Shown: positions 20,824 through 29,659 of the stretch, one piece after another
Numbering within the stretch: position 1 is the first letter of the stretch
How the letters are laid out: each line of letters starts with the position of its first letter
DNA from: an uncultured bacterium
GTDB taxonomy: Bacteria; Cyanobacteriota; Vampirovibrionia; Gastranaerophilales; Gastranaerophilaceae
NCBI GenBank assembly: GCA_949296355.1
Contig: CASFPS010000004.1
Coordinates: 46,087 to 110,086 of the forward strand
Direction: 5' to 3'
DNA: 64,000 bases
Notes under the pieces: model-generated
Told to the model about the DNA's origin: nothing
Database searches by the model: none
What the model saw: the letters and a program-made list of their open reading frames with translations, nothing else
Translations under genes and position numbers: made by a program

Positions 20824-20839
20824 TTATGTACGTACATAA
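20824..20839. promoter_or_regulatory. Perfect 16-bp palindrome upstream of the transglycosylase gene
   Basis: TTATGTACGTACATAA is self-complementary over all 16 bases. It lies 20 bp before the ATG of the lytic transglycosylase on the minus strand and upstream of the operon starting at 20990 on the plus strand. It is a candidate binding site for a dimeric regulator. Confidence 0.45.
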
Positions 20840-20989
20840 TTGATGAAACTTTAAGAGTGTAACTCAAATATCCACCATTTGATTTAATTAAACAGAAGAA
20901 AAAGTCAAACAAGCATGGTCGGGCATGCTAAAATATAGATTTTTTTTTTATAGTATGGTATTATTAACGATAGTATGGGAGAGTGTTAG

Positions 20990-22933
20990 GTGAATACTGA
21001 TAATTTTACAATAGAGAGCTCTGATATTGAATTTGCTCAAAATATATGCAAACTGATTGCTGATACAGATGTTCGCAACCGCGCGGTTGCAAATGCCATG
21101 GCAGGAAGAATAGCCGCTAAATATTTTGATACGGAAACTTATGATATTGACACTGATTCCGGTTTGCATAATATCGGCATAGTTCTTCAGGATATCGATA
21201 TATCTGATATTTATATTAATAATGCATATATTGATGTGCGTGTGTTCTTTAATGAAGACGAAATTGTCATTCCGGCAGAACATTTTGACAATAACCTGCT
21301 CCCGGCTGCATATATGTTTATCAAAATTAATGCAGATTTATCAGGAGCAGAAGTTATAGGATTTAAGAACCCGGAAACCATTGATAAAGCTAAGTTAAAT
21401 GACGGCTATTTTAAACTTACGGAAGACGATATGGAATCTTTTTATGATGTAGAGCCGCTGCTTGCCGCTTACGTTGATGATTCTATTGAAGTGGAAGACA
21501 AGGATATTTTTGAATATTTAGATAATACACTTGATGATAAAAATGCATTCTATGCCTCACTCTTAAAATCAAAGGACGGTCGTTTGCGCTTAGCAAAAGC
21601 TGCAAAGGCAAAACTGATTTTTAAATATATATCTATTAACAAAGCTCCGGTTGATACTAATACTTCAAATGAAGAACAGGAACTTGATTTTATAGATGAC
21701 TTTAATATTGAATCAGAAGAATTAGTTTTGAGTGACACATTAGATAGCTCTTCTGGCAGTCCTGAACCGGATATGATTCCGGAAGCAAGCATAGAAAACT
21801 TTCTTGTTGATGATATAGAAGAGCTGCCTATAGAAGAGGATAATACAGATAATAGTGACTCTTTGCAGACAGAAGAAAGTTCAACTGATTTAACAGAAGA
21901 GGACTTAGAACGAGAGCTTGATGCTACTGATGAACAGTCCGAAGAGCTGTCGGATGAAACAGAAGAAGAGTTCAATGCTAATAGCGCGGAAGAAAATGAT
22001 GACGATGTTATAGTTGATGATAATATTGAAATTACAGAAGAAAATGAAATCGATGAAAGCAGTTTGTCAGAGGAAAGCGTTCAAGAAGAGATTCCTGAAT
22101 ATACTACAGTAACCACACCTAATGTCTTAGATGAATTATCCAATGAAGATTCAGATGTTTCAGAAGTTGAAGACAGTGAGAATTCAGAACTCCCGGATGG
22201 AAATCAGGAAGAGCAAATTAATGCGCTGTTCCATAATGAAGATGATACAATTGTTGATGAAGATGAAGTTTCTCCGGGGATGAAAGTTTACCAAAATAAA
22301 CGAAAAAACTCGGCAGTAGCACCATTACTTATATTAACACTGCTTATAATCGCCGGAGCGCTCGGTTATACAGGATATACCAAATTTTTATCAGCACCGC
22401 CTCAAAGTGAAGATACATCAATAATTCCGGAGGCAAATAAAACTGCAAATATGCCTGAACCGAAAAAAGAAACTGTAGATGCAATGCCGATTGAAACAGT
22501 TGAACAAACAGAGGAGCCTGAAGATTCAAATATAGCCGTTTCAACATCTATTCCTGCAATTGAACAAAATCTTGATGCCTCAATATTGGTTTCAAACTTA
22601 AAAGTTGACTGGGAAGTTCCTGCCGGCTATGCTTCTAATACTTCTGCCAAACGGTATCTGGTTAAACTTGGTAAAATTATCCAATTAAATCTTAAAACGG
22701 AATTATTACTGCTGAGCAAACCGCCGATTACTAACAAAATTGCTGTTGAAATTACATACAATCGCGGCAGCAGAAAGTTTGAAGCTACAGGCATAACTAT
22801 TTCAAGCGGAGAAAAATCTGTTGATGATTTAATTTTGCAGACGGTAAATAAAGCTCTGGCAATGAATTTAAGCACAAATACAGACTCTTTTGCTAAACTG
22901 CAAGGCAATCCTGTATTAATTATACATTTGTAA
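20990..22933 (+). CDS. Hypothetical membrane protein: N-terminal domain, long acidic linker, one membrane helix, C-terminal domain
   Basis: This is the first gene of a three-gene operon (647 residues). Residues 1-217 form a folded-looking domain. Its order of elements (NRAVANAMAGRIAAKYFDTE, a strand-rich middle, then EIVIPAEHFDNNLLPAAYMFIKI and a VIGFKNPE end) recalls the cyanobacterial DUF1822 family, but this is only a resemblance. Residues 220-430 are extremely acidic and low in complexity. A membrane helix lies at about 440-462 (APLLILTLLIIAGALGYTGY). The C-terminal 110 residues (WEVPAGYASNTSAKRYLVKLGK onward) look like a small alpha/beta domain reminiscent of TonB-type C-termini. The start is GTG with GGGAGAG upstream. 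The next gene begins 20 bp later. Confidence 0.65.
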   Translation: MNTDNFTIESSDIEFAQNICKLIADTDVRNRAVANAMAGRIAAKYFDTETYDIDTDSGLHNIGIVLQDIDISDIYINNAYIDVRVFFNEDEIVIPAEHFDNNLLPAAYMFIKINADLSGAEVIGFKNPETIDKAKLNDGYFKLTEDDMESFYDVEPLLAAYVDDSIEVEDKDIFEYLDNTLDDKNAFYASLLKSKDGRLRLAKAAKAKLIFKYISINKAPVDTNTSNEEQELDFIDDFNIESEELVLSDTLDSSSGSPEPDMIPEASIENFLVDDIEELPIEEDNTDNSDSLQTEESSTDLTEEDLERELDATDEQSEELSDETEEEFNANSAEENDDDVIVDDNIEITEENEIDESSLSEESVQEEIPEYTTVTTPNVLDELSNEDSDVSEVEDSENSELPDGNQEEQINALFHNEDDTIVDEDEVSPGMKVYQNKRKNSAVAPLLILTLLIIAGALGYTGYTKFLSAPPQSEDTSIIPEANKTANMPEPKKETVDAMPIETVEQTEEPEDSNIAVSTSIPAIEQNLDASILVSNLKVDWEVPAGYASNTSAKRYLVKLGKIIQLNLKTELLLLSKPPITNKIAVEITYNRGSRKFEATGITISSGEKSVDDLILQTVNKALAMNLSTNTDSFAKLQGNPVLIIHL

Positions 22934-22953
22934 ACCGGAAGAAGAGAATTATT

Positions 22954-25104
22954 ATGGAAAAAGAAAACAAGAATTACAGATTAATTGAAAGTTTTATAAA
23001 AAAGCATAAAAAATATCCTGGTCTTGAATCAATTCTTGACGATATTATTGATGATGTTTACTCTCATTCAGAAGTAATTCTAAATACTGTTACCAACGAA
23101 AGTGTAATAAATGCTTATTTAGAGAAGGTTGTCTCAACATCTATAATAACGGTTCCTAAAAGATTGGGCATACGAAACAGTATACCAAGCAGAGTTATAG
23201 AAATAAAACCTAAGCAGGAAATTCCAAAAGTAGATAAAGCATTGGTTGACAGGATGATTAATAATGCCGAACCGGTTGATGCAGGTAGTAAAATACCGAC
23301 AATGACTGCCGAAGAGGAGTTTGCTTTAGACAATAAAACATTGGATAACATAGAAAATATTACAATTGAAGAACCTATGTTAACAGAAACCAATGAACAA
23401 CTGATTGTTCATGAAGAAGAGCCGCTATTACTTGAAGAAACAGAAGCGGAAAGTGTAGAATTACAAAATGATTTATCTTTCTCTAATATAGAAACAGAAG
23501 AAAGTGAATTATCATCAGAGGTTATTGAACAAAAATTAGAGGATAATTCTGAGGAAAATATTATTGACAACAATGTTTATACAGAACCGGAGCTATCTGT
23601 TTCTGATACAGAATTAGTTGACAATACAAACAACGAAGAGGTGCTTGATAAAGTTAATACAGATGTTCAAGAGCCGGTTGATATTCCTGAAAGCAGTGTG
23701 TCTGATGATTTGCAAACAGATATAACATCAGAGCCTGAACAGACTGAAACAATTGAGGCTATAAGTTTAGATCCGAATATTCATGAATACGAAATAACTC
23801 AGACAATACAGGAAGAAATACCGTCCGAAGACTTCAAATCTTCTATAGAAGATATTGACTTACAGTCCAATGAAGAAGATTTTTCTGATGAGGCAGATGA
23901 TTTAGAAATAGAAGAAGTTAATAATACCGGTGAAACTGAACTTACAGAAGAAAACCCGATTCTTAATGAAAAATCAGAAGTAAAAGAAGAACCTTCCGTT
24001 AACGTTGATGTTGTAAACTTAGATAGTTACATCATTGAAGAAGACGAAGATGAAAAGGAAATCGGCGATTTAATTCTGGAAGATATCGAACACCCGCAGA
24101 ATGATAATGATGAAAATGCTCCGGATAAAACGCAAGAAGAAATAGAGGTTCAGGAAGAAGAAGTTATTGACAATAACGTTAATGTGGAACCGGAAGAAGA
24201 AGATAATGATGATGGCTCTTCTCAAGACACTGAGCAGGAGGAAGACAACCTTATAGATCTAGGGGCTTTCATAGAAGAAAATCAGGAAGAGGTTAATGAA
24301 CAATCCATACCGGATACTGAAGATTTACTCGGCAGTGTCGAGCTTGAGGTTGAGCCGGAGGAAGCTTCTCATATAGAACAAGAGCCCGAAGAGCCAAGCG
24401 TTCAGGAGACTATTTCCGAAACAGAAGAACCTTATTCGATTGAAGACATTGAAGAAACCGATGTAACGGAAAATACAGAAGAAAATGAAATAGAAGAACA
24501 AGAGAGTGCTTTACAAGAAAATATAAACACTGTAGAAGAATTACAGGATGAAGCTGATGTAACTTTGCCTGAAGCTGAAGATATAACAACAGAAAGCAAT
24601 GAAGAAGAGCTTGAAAATAGTGATAGTCTAATCTTTGATGAGCCGGAGACTTTAGAAGATTTATCCGCAGATATATCTGACAATGATTTCTCAATAGACA
24701 TTGAAGACGATACTTTAATACAAGAATCAGATGTTACCGACTTTCTTCAAGAAGAGAATAGTTCTTTCAATTTGGAAGAAGAACCGCTTGTTGAAGATAT
24801 ATTAGAAGAAAGTGATGATAATTCAGAAAATGTATCAGAGCTCAAAGCAGAAGGATACACTACTATAAATTATTCCCAATTTAATTTTGAACCGGATTTA
24901 AACGGTCTGGAAGAGAGTATTGATAAAGAGCTGATAACCAAAGATCTTGAAGAACTTTCAAATAAAAATCCGGATTTGAATATTTTAAAAATATATAATC
25001 TTAAGTACAAAGAGAATCAAACAATACCTAAAATTGCATCAGATTTACAAATAAGCGAAGAACAGGTTATTGAAGCTTTGAATGAAATTATTGCAGTTAT
25101 ATAA
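22954..25104 (+). CDS. Hypothetical 716-residue highly acidic protein with a C-terminal HTH-like domain
   Basis: This is the second gene of the operon, with no known family recognised. The N-terminal 110 residues look folded (ESILDDIIDDVYSHSEVILN then VSTSIITVPKRLG). About 530 central residues are dominated by Glu, Asp, Ser, Ile and Val, and must be disordered and strongly negative. The last 75 residues are less acidic. They end in NQTIPKIASDLQISEEQVIE, which has the pattern of a sigma-region-4/MarR-like helix-turn-helix (spaced Ile/Ala/Leu, a turn, then a second helix). It could be an adaptor linking the membrane protein upstream to the ATPase downstream. That role is inferred from gene order and charge only. 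Confidence 0.6.
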   Translation: MEKENKNYRLIESFIKKHKKYPGLESILDDIIDDVYSHSEVILNTVTNESVINAYLEKVVSTSIITVPKRLGIRNSIPSRVIEIKPKQEIPKVDKALVDRMINNAEPVDAGSKIPTMTAEEEFALDNKTLDNIENITIEEPMLTETNEQLIVHEEEPLLLEETEAESVELQNDLSFSNIETEESELSSEVIEQKLEDNSEENIIDNNVYTEPELSVSDTELVDNTNNEEVLDKVNTDVQEPVDIPESSVSDDLQTDITSEPEQTETIEAISLDPNIHEYEITQTIQEEIPSEDFKSSIEDIDLQSNEEDFSDEADDLEIEEVNNTGETELTEENPILNEKSEVKEEPSVNVDVVNLDSYIIEEDEDEKEIGDLILEDIEHPQNDNDENAPDKTQEEIEVQEEEVIDNNVNVEPEEEDNDDGSSQDTEQEEDNLIDLGAFIEENQEEVNEQSIPDTEDLLGSVELEVEPEEASHIEQEPEEPSVQETISETEEPYSIEDIEETDVTENTEENEIEEQESALQENINTVEELQDEADVTLPEAEDITTESNEEELENSDSLIFDEPETLEDLSADISDNDFSIDIEDDTLIQESDVTDFLQEENSSFNLEEEPLVEDILEESDDNSENVSELKAEGYTTINYSQFNFEPDLNGLEESIDKELITKDLEELSNKNPDLNILKIYNLKYKENQTIPKIASDLQISEEQVIEALNEIIAVI

Positions 25105-25115
25105 GGACTATATTC

Positions 25116-28058
25116 ATGCAATGTCCCAAATGTAAAAATGAAATTGAAGATAATGCATTAAGGTGCAGCCATTGCGGAGCCAAAGTCGCATCAATATGCA
25201 AAAGCTGCGGGACAATTAATCCAATAACATCAATAGAGTGTTCCGGCTGCCATAAAGTTTTAATTAAAATTTGCAGCGATTGCGGGGCTGCAAATTTACC
25301 TGACGCAAAAGTTTGCAGGAAATGCGGTATAGAATTTGTTAAACCTAAAGTTGCACCTGAGCCGGTGTATACAGCAAATACAAATTCACAGCAAAAAGTA
25401 AAAGCAAAGCTCCTTGAAGCAATAAAGGATGCTGATTCTACAATAATTACAATCAGCGGTGAAAGCGGTATCGGGAAAAACCTTGTACTCAGGTATACGA
25501 TAAATGAATTAAAAAATGCTAAATTAATCTGGCTGTTAGGAACTTGTACCCAGGTAACACAACTATCTCCGTTCGGGTATTTTCAGGATTTATTATTAAA
25601 TTTCTTCAATATTAACAATTTTTGTCCGGACACTTTACAATTGAAAAAAAATTCAATTAAATTTTTTAAACAGGACTTTCCATCGTTATCAAACCAGGAA
25701 ATATTAGACTTACTGAATTTTTTATATCCGGAAAACTTAGATATATACGAAAATATATATATAAATAAAGCCAAAACATTTTTAATGATGAAAAAGGTAA
25801 TACTTACCATTGTTGAAAAAATGAAGGTTGTATTTATTGTAGACAATTTCGAAAACATTGATGGAATGTCATTTGATTTTCTGCAAGAGCTTCTTAAAGA
25901 TGAATATATTCTTGAGAGATGCAAATTTATTCTAATATCTTCTATCACCCGACCGGGACTGGGCTGCATCACATCCCCTCTGCTTACAGAAAATAATTAT
26001 ACAGATTTAACGATAGCTCCTTTTACAAAAAATCAGGTAGATATTTTAACGCATCAATATAATGACGTTAACGCAGGAGAGGATTTTATTAATCTTGCCT
26101 GCAAAGTTTCTTCCGGTAATCCTGCTGTCATCGAACAAATGATTCTCTTGCACAAAGACATTACAAAAAAGAAATTAAAACATATTCAATATAATTCATT
26201 AGAAAGTATAATTGAAACTCGTCTAACATTGCTAAAGCAGGAAGATTACAGCGCTTACCGTATATTAATTGCAATGACTATTTTAGGCTGCAAGTTTTAT
26301 CCTGCAGTGCTAGAACATTTTGATAATAATCCGCCGGAAGAATTCGAACGGATAATAGAAACACTTGTCCAGAAAGGCTTTGTCCAACAGATAAATAATC
26401 TCTCTTTTGAGTTTAAGAGTTATTCTGTCTGGAAGGCTATAGCAGCAATAATAAAGAATGAAGACATACTGTCTGAAATATTAAATATTTTATATGAAAT
26501 ATTAAGTATGTACAAGCAATCGTCACTGGCACTTTTAGGCTATGTTGTACAAAAGCTGAACAATTCCCAGCAAGCCTTTCAGATTTGGACATTATTAATG
26601 AAACAGGCTGCTTATATTGGTGATATAGGCTTATATATTATTGCCCAGAAGCAGTCACTAAAGCTTGTTGAAAATAAAACAGATGTTTCTTCTCAAAAAA
26701 TAAAAAGAAATATTTACACGCGGGTAGGTAAGCTGCTTGAACCAATTGATTTTGAGACATCTTTTACATACTTGCAAAATGCGATAATGCTGCTGGATGA
26801 TAACGCTGAATACGAGCATATTGAACTGCTTGGTTATCTGGCTTCTTGTTCTATGAAAAAAGGAAATTATTGGGGCGTGATAGAATGTGCGGACAGCGTT
26901 CTTAATAAAGTTCCGGAAGAGATGGAACTTGAACGTACACTTGTAAAATCCCGACAAACCCGCCCGTTATTAAAACTCGGCAATTACGGTCAGACAATCA
27001 ACCTTATTGATACGGAAATAAGACCTTGTATTGAAAGGTATATCAGCAGAAATAAAAATACTCCGGTAATAAATATGCAGGATTTATTTGAAACCTGGCT
27101 GGAATTGTATTTTGATTTAGCGGAAGCCCTGACATTTCAAGGTGACTGCCGTATGTTTGAAATTATCAAAGTAATATTTGATATTATAGAACGCAATCAA
27201 ATTGCAGAACCGGCTGTTCTTTGCAGGGCGCATCTCGCTCTTGCACTTGCAAATACAATAAAAGGCGACTTGAATACTTCTGAAAAAATATTAGACGATA
27301 TTCTGAAAGAATATTCATTAGATACTATGGACTCCTTCATTGTTTCAAGGTGGAATTTTATTGATATACTCAATAAATTTACTAAAAAAGATTATAACAG
27401 CCTATATACAGAGCTTTTTAACGTTGTTGCATATGCAAACAATGTTAATGATAACTTTACAAAAAATATTCTTAAAACATTACTTGCAAAAATGTTCAAA
27501 GACAAAAATGAGAATAAAAAAGCTCTGGAAATTCTTGAGGAGCAGGTTGCTTATTTTGCAAAAGAAAAAATTGCAACCGGAGTTTTATTAGCCTGGTATC
27601 TGATTGCAGAAACCCGCTTGATTACAAACGGGACTCAATTTGCACTTGATATTGCAACAAAAGCGCTTGATATAGCACAGGGTCCAAACATAAATAACTA
27701 TTACTTCATAGCTTTGTATAACAAACTCATTGGTGAAATATACATGGCTAAGCAAGATTTTGATTCCGCAAAAGTATACCTGGAAAAATCAATATTCATT
27801 GCAAAACAATTTAATCTGGAGGCAGTACTGATAAAAGGATATCTTCTATATGCTAAACTCTATCAGGAACTTGCACTTCCTAAATCAACACTCCGTTCAA
27901 ACTACATTAAACAAGCTTTAAAAATGTTCCAGCTTGCAAAAAATGTAAGCATAGCAGCCACTCACACTTATTTGCAAAAGAATATTAAAGAAGAGCTTAC
28001 AATCCTTTCTTCTTTTTGCAAATTAAACGGCATTATTATAAAAAAGGGCACTAAGTAA
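25116..28058 (+). CDS. Triple zinc-ribbon, P-loop ATPase and TPR-repeat protein
   Basis: The 980 residues start with three consecutive four-cysteine zinc ribbons (C3/C6/C17/C20, C28/C31/C42/C45, C53/C56/C67/C70). After a short linker comes a STAND/AAA-type ATPase domain with a P-loop GESGIGKN (115-122) and a Walker B-like VVFIVDNFE (238-246). The expected Ser/Thr after the P-loop lysine is Asn. From about 380 to the end the protein is helical with TPR-like units. The architecture is like signal-transducing STAND ATPases, in which repeats sense a ligand and the P-loop domain oligomerises. It is the third gene of the operon, 11 bp after the acidic HTH protein. Its 3' end overlaps the convergent gene by 8 bp. 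Confidence 0.75.
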   Translation: MQCPKCKNEIEDNALRCSHCGAKVASICKSCGTINPITSIECSGCHKVLIKICSDCGAANLPDAKVCRKCGIEFVKPKVAPEPVYTANTNSQQKVKAKLLEAIKDADSTIITISGESGIGKNLVLRYTINELKNAKLIWLLGTCTQVTQLSPFGYFQDLLLNFFNINNFCPDTLQLKKNSIKFFKQDFPSLSNQEILDLLNFLYPENLDIYENIYINKAKTFLMMKKVILTIVEKMKVVFIVDNFENIDGMSFDFLQELLKDEYILERCKFILISSITRPGLGCITSPLLTENNYTDLTIAPFTKNQVDILTHQYNDVNAGEDFINLACKVSSGNPAVIEQMILLHKDITKKKLKHIQYNSLESIIETRLTLLKQEDYSAYRILIAMTILGCKFYPAVLEHFDNNPPEEFERIIETLVQKGFVQQINNLSFEFKSYSVWKAIAAIIKNEDILSEILNILYEILSMYKQSSLALLGYVVQKLNNSQQAFQIWTLLMKQAAYIGDIGLYIIAQKQSLKLVENKTDVSSQKIKRNIYTRVGKLLEPIDFETSFTYLQNAIMLLDDNAEYEHIELLGYLASCSMKKGNYWGVIECADSVLNKVPEEMELERTLVKSRQTRPLLKLGNYGQTINLIDTEIRPCIERYISRNKNTPVINMQDLFETWLELYFDLAEALTFQGDCRMFEIIKVIFDIIERNQIAEPAVLCRAHLALALANTIKGDLNTSEKILDDILKEYSLDTMDSFIVSRWNFIDILNKFTKKDYNSLYTELFNVVAYANNVNDNFTKNILKTLLAKMFKDKNENKKALEILEEQVAYFAKEKIATGVLLAWYLIAETRLITNGTQFALDIATKALDIAQGPNINNYYFIALYNKLIGEIYMAKQDFDSAKVYLEKSIFIAKQFNLEAVLIKGYLLYAKLYQELALPKSTLRSNYIKQALKMFQLAKNVSIAATHTYLQKNIKEELTILSSFCKLNGIIIKKGTK

Positions 28059-28617
28059 GATAATCTTCAGGATTGCCGGAATAATCGGCAATCAATCCTT
28101 CTTCGGAAGCAGCTTCCGGGAGTGACTCATAATCCTGTAAAGATTCTCTATACGCAATTGCTCTTTTATTAAGTTCGTCAATTGCCATAGGACCGGTTAA
28201 AACTTCCAGCACTTCCCCGTTTTTGTCGTAAACTTTGAGCCGCGGAATTTCAACTCCTGAAGGGGTTTTAAATCCCATTAAAGAAATTTTTCCGTATTCT
28301 CCAAATCCGTCTTTTATTTCATAGTAAATTTCTTTCAGATTTTCATTGTCAAGACAGGCAAGAGCAACATTATTGGAAGTTTCTCTCTGCACCCAGTCCT
28401 GAACAGTCTGTGTTTCTTCCATTAATTCCAGTAATTGTTCCTTAGTTGCGCTTATACGCCTGAATAAAGGGTCGCCGCCTCTTCCTATAGCAGTAGGTCC
28501 CTTTTCGCGAGGAGCATGAATTCTGTACGCAGCCTCATCTATAATCTTGCCGCCTCCTTGTGCTTGCTGGGGCTGCTCGTTTGCACCTTTCTCAACTCTG
28601 AAATTATCATCTGACAT
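28051..28617 (-). CDS. Hypothetical 188-residue protein under a sigma-28-type promoter
   Basis: No family is recognised with certainty. The first 35 residues are polar and Gln/Gly-rich. The middle (LFRRISATKEQLLELMEETQ) is helical. The segment from about 80 to 145, ending in EIPRLKVYDKNGEVLEVLTG, has the strand-turn-strand look of the C-terminal half of a thioredoxin-like fold. No CxxC motif is present. There is no signal peptide or membrane helix. A good ribosome binding site (AAGGAG, 28627-28632) precedes the ATG. A close match to the flagellar sigma factor consensus lies directly upstream, so the protein is probably expressed with late flagellar or chemotaxis genes. Confidence 0.7.
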   Translation of the reverse strand: MSDDNFRVEKGANEQPQQAQGGGKIIDEAAYRIHAPREKGPTAIGRGGDPLFRRISATKEQLLELMEETQTVQDWVQRETSNNVALACLDNENLKEIYYEIKDGFGEYGKISLMGFKTPSGVEIPRLKVYDKNGEVLEVLTGPMAIDELNKRAIAYRESLQDYESLPEAASEEGLIADYSGNPEDYLT

Positions 28618-28641
28618 TTTTAATTACTCCTTATAGTTTGT

Positions 28642-28668
28642 ATTACGGCATTTTTTTCAAAAACTTTA
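28642..28668 (-). promoter_or_regulatory. Sigma-28 (FliA)-type promoter
   Basis: On the minus strand TAAAGTTT (28661-28668), an 11-bp spacer, and GCCGTAAT (28642-28649). The known FliA consensus is TAAAGTTT-N11-GCCGATAA, so 14 of the 16 specified bases match, with exact spacing. The predicted start of transcription is about 20 bases before the ATG at 28617. Confidence 0.75.
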
Positions 28669-28685
28669 ATGATTTTGGAGAAAAC

Positions 28686-28714
28686 TTTACAAAGCTTTAC
28701 AAAAGAAGTATTAT
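28686..28714 (+). promoter_or_regulatory. rnpA: Promoter of rnpA, predicted leaderless transcript
   Basis: TTTACA at 28686-28691, a 17-bp spacer and TATTAT at 28709-28714. The rnpA ATG follows at 28721, six bases after the -10 box, without a ribosome binding site. It runs divergently from the sigma-28 promoter. Confidence 0.55.
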
Positions 28715-28720
28715 TTTAAT

Positions 28721-29065
28721 ATGTTACCTAAAGAATTAAGACTAAAAAAAAGAAGCGCCTTCAATGCAACATATAAAACAGGAAAGTCCTTTCATAATGA
28801 CGGTATAACAATGTTCTGCGGCAGAAAAAATGAAATGCGGCATCCTACAAAAGCCGGTTTTGTTGTAAGCAAAAAAATACATAAAAGGGCGGTCAAAAGA
28901 AACCGCATAAAAAGACTTATGAGGGAAAGTTACAGACTTTTTGTCAAGAATAACGGAACGCCCGAGAAGTATATGTCAGTAATTTTTGTTGCATCAACCA
29001 AGCTTCTTAATAAAGATTTCAAATTTATTGATACCGCTATCTTAAAACTGGTCGAAAAGCTATGA
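28721..29065 (+). CDS. rnpA: Ribonuclease P protein component
   Basis: The 114 residues show the RnpA pattern. LRLKKRSAFNATYKTGK opens the protein, a central strand region GFVVSKKIHKRAVKR follows, and the signature RNRIKRLMRE is at 60-69. The protein assists the catalytic RNA in maturing tRNA 5' ends. Usually rpmH (ribosomal protein L34) lies just upstream and yidC downstream. Neither is here: the upstream gene is on the other strand, and the next gene is an unrelated protein whose ATG overlaps the rnpA stop (ATGA). Confidence 0.95.
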   Translation: MLPKELRLKKRSAFNATYKTGKSFHNDGITMFCGRKNEMRHPTKAGFVVSKKIHKRAVKRNRIKRLMRESYRLFVKNNGTPEKYMSVIFVASTKLLNKDFKFIDTAILKLVEKL

Positions 29066-29619
29066 TTGACGGAATTGTAACACCAAGACTCAGAGATATT
29101 GATTATCTTGCACCCTCAGCACCTTATCCTGCCGTACCGTCAGGAATAACAGTTCATCAAAAAACAATCTACAGATACTCAATACCGACAGATGAGCAGC
29201 CTACGCTTACAATACAGAATTACATACCTGATTACAACGGCAATTTTATAAAACCCGGGCACTACGAGCTTGCACTCTCCGACGACAGAGAATTTCTATA
29301 TCTTCTAGAAAGTAAAGATTTAATTGCAGTTATTCCTGTATTCAAAATAGATGAGAATAAAAAAGAGCTTAAATTGTATTATGAAAGTAAAAAAAAGCTT
29401 GATAAAGATGATAAAAGGAAACTTGCAAAGAAAAAGAGGAAGGAAAAATTTCAGAAAATAATTGATGCAAAATACGCTAAAACAGGCGCAACTCCGCCCC
29501 GGGATTATATACATATGGAAGCTTCTATTGAGTATGTTAAAAACGGCGGATACTATCTTCTAAAATACGAAAAAGGATTTATCAGAGCCTGGGGTGCTAT
29601 AAAAGTAAAACAGGACTAA
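29062..29619 (+). CDS. Hypothetical protein translationally coupled to rnpA
   Basis: This 185-residue soluble protein is not recognised. Its start overlaps the rnpA stop codon (ATGA), indicating coupled translation. The N-terminal 100 residues are strand-rich with many prolines and tyrosines (PSAPYPAVPSGITVHQKT). A strongly basic helix of about 30 residues (KKKLDKDDKRKLAKKKRKEK, near 110-130) follows, then a final domain with YIHMEASIEYVKNGGYYLLKY. The basic helix might bind RNA, which would suit the neighbour, but that is speculation. There is no signal peptide and no membrane helix. Confidence 0.7.
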   Translation: MIDGIVTPRLRDIDYLAPSAPYPAVPSGITVHQKTIYRYSIPTDEQPTLTIQNYIPDYNGNFIKPGHYELALSDDREFLYLLESKDLIAVIPVFKIDENKKELKLYYESKKKLDKDDKRKLAKKKRKEKFQKIIDAKYAKTGATPPRDYIHMEASIEYVKNGGYYLLKYEKGFIRAWGAIKVKQD

Positions 29620-29621
29620 TC

Positions 29622-29650
29622 TTGTACAATTTCCGAATTTTTTATATAAT
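29622..29650 (+). promoter_or_regulatory. Promoter of the MCE/MlaD gene, predicted leaderless transcript
   Basis: TTGTAC at 29622-29627, a 17-bp spacer and a perfect TATAAT at 29645-29650. The ATG is at 29660, nine bases after the -10 box, with no Shine-Dalgarno sequence between. Confidence 0.65.
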
Positions 29651-29659
29651 AGACCTAAT

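Noticed and set aside
28686..28704. Tandem TTTACAAA words (also at 54906-54923) as an operator
   Set aside because: The first is used as a -35 box of rnpA and such AT-rich words recur throughout the intergenic DNA; similarity between the two regions is better explained by the shared sigma-28 promoters.
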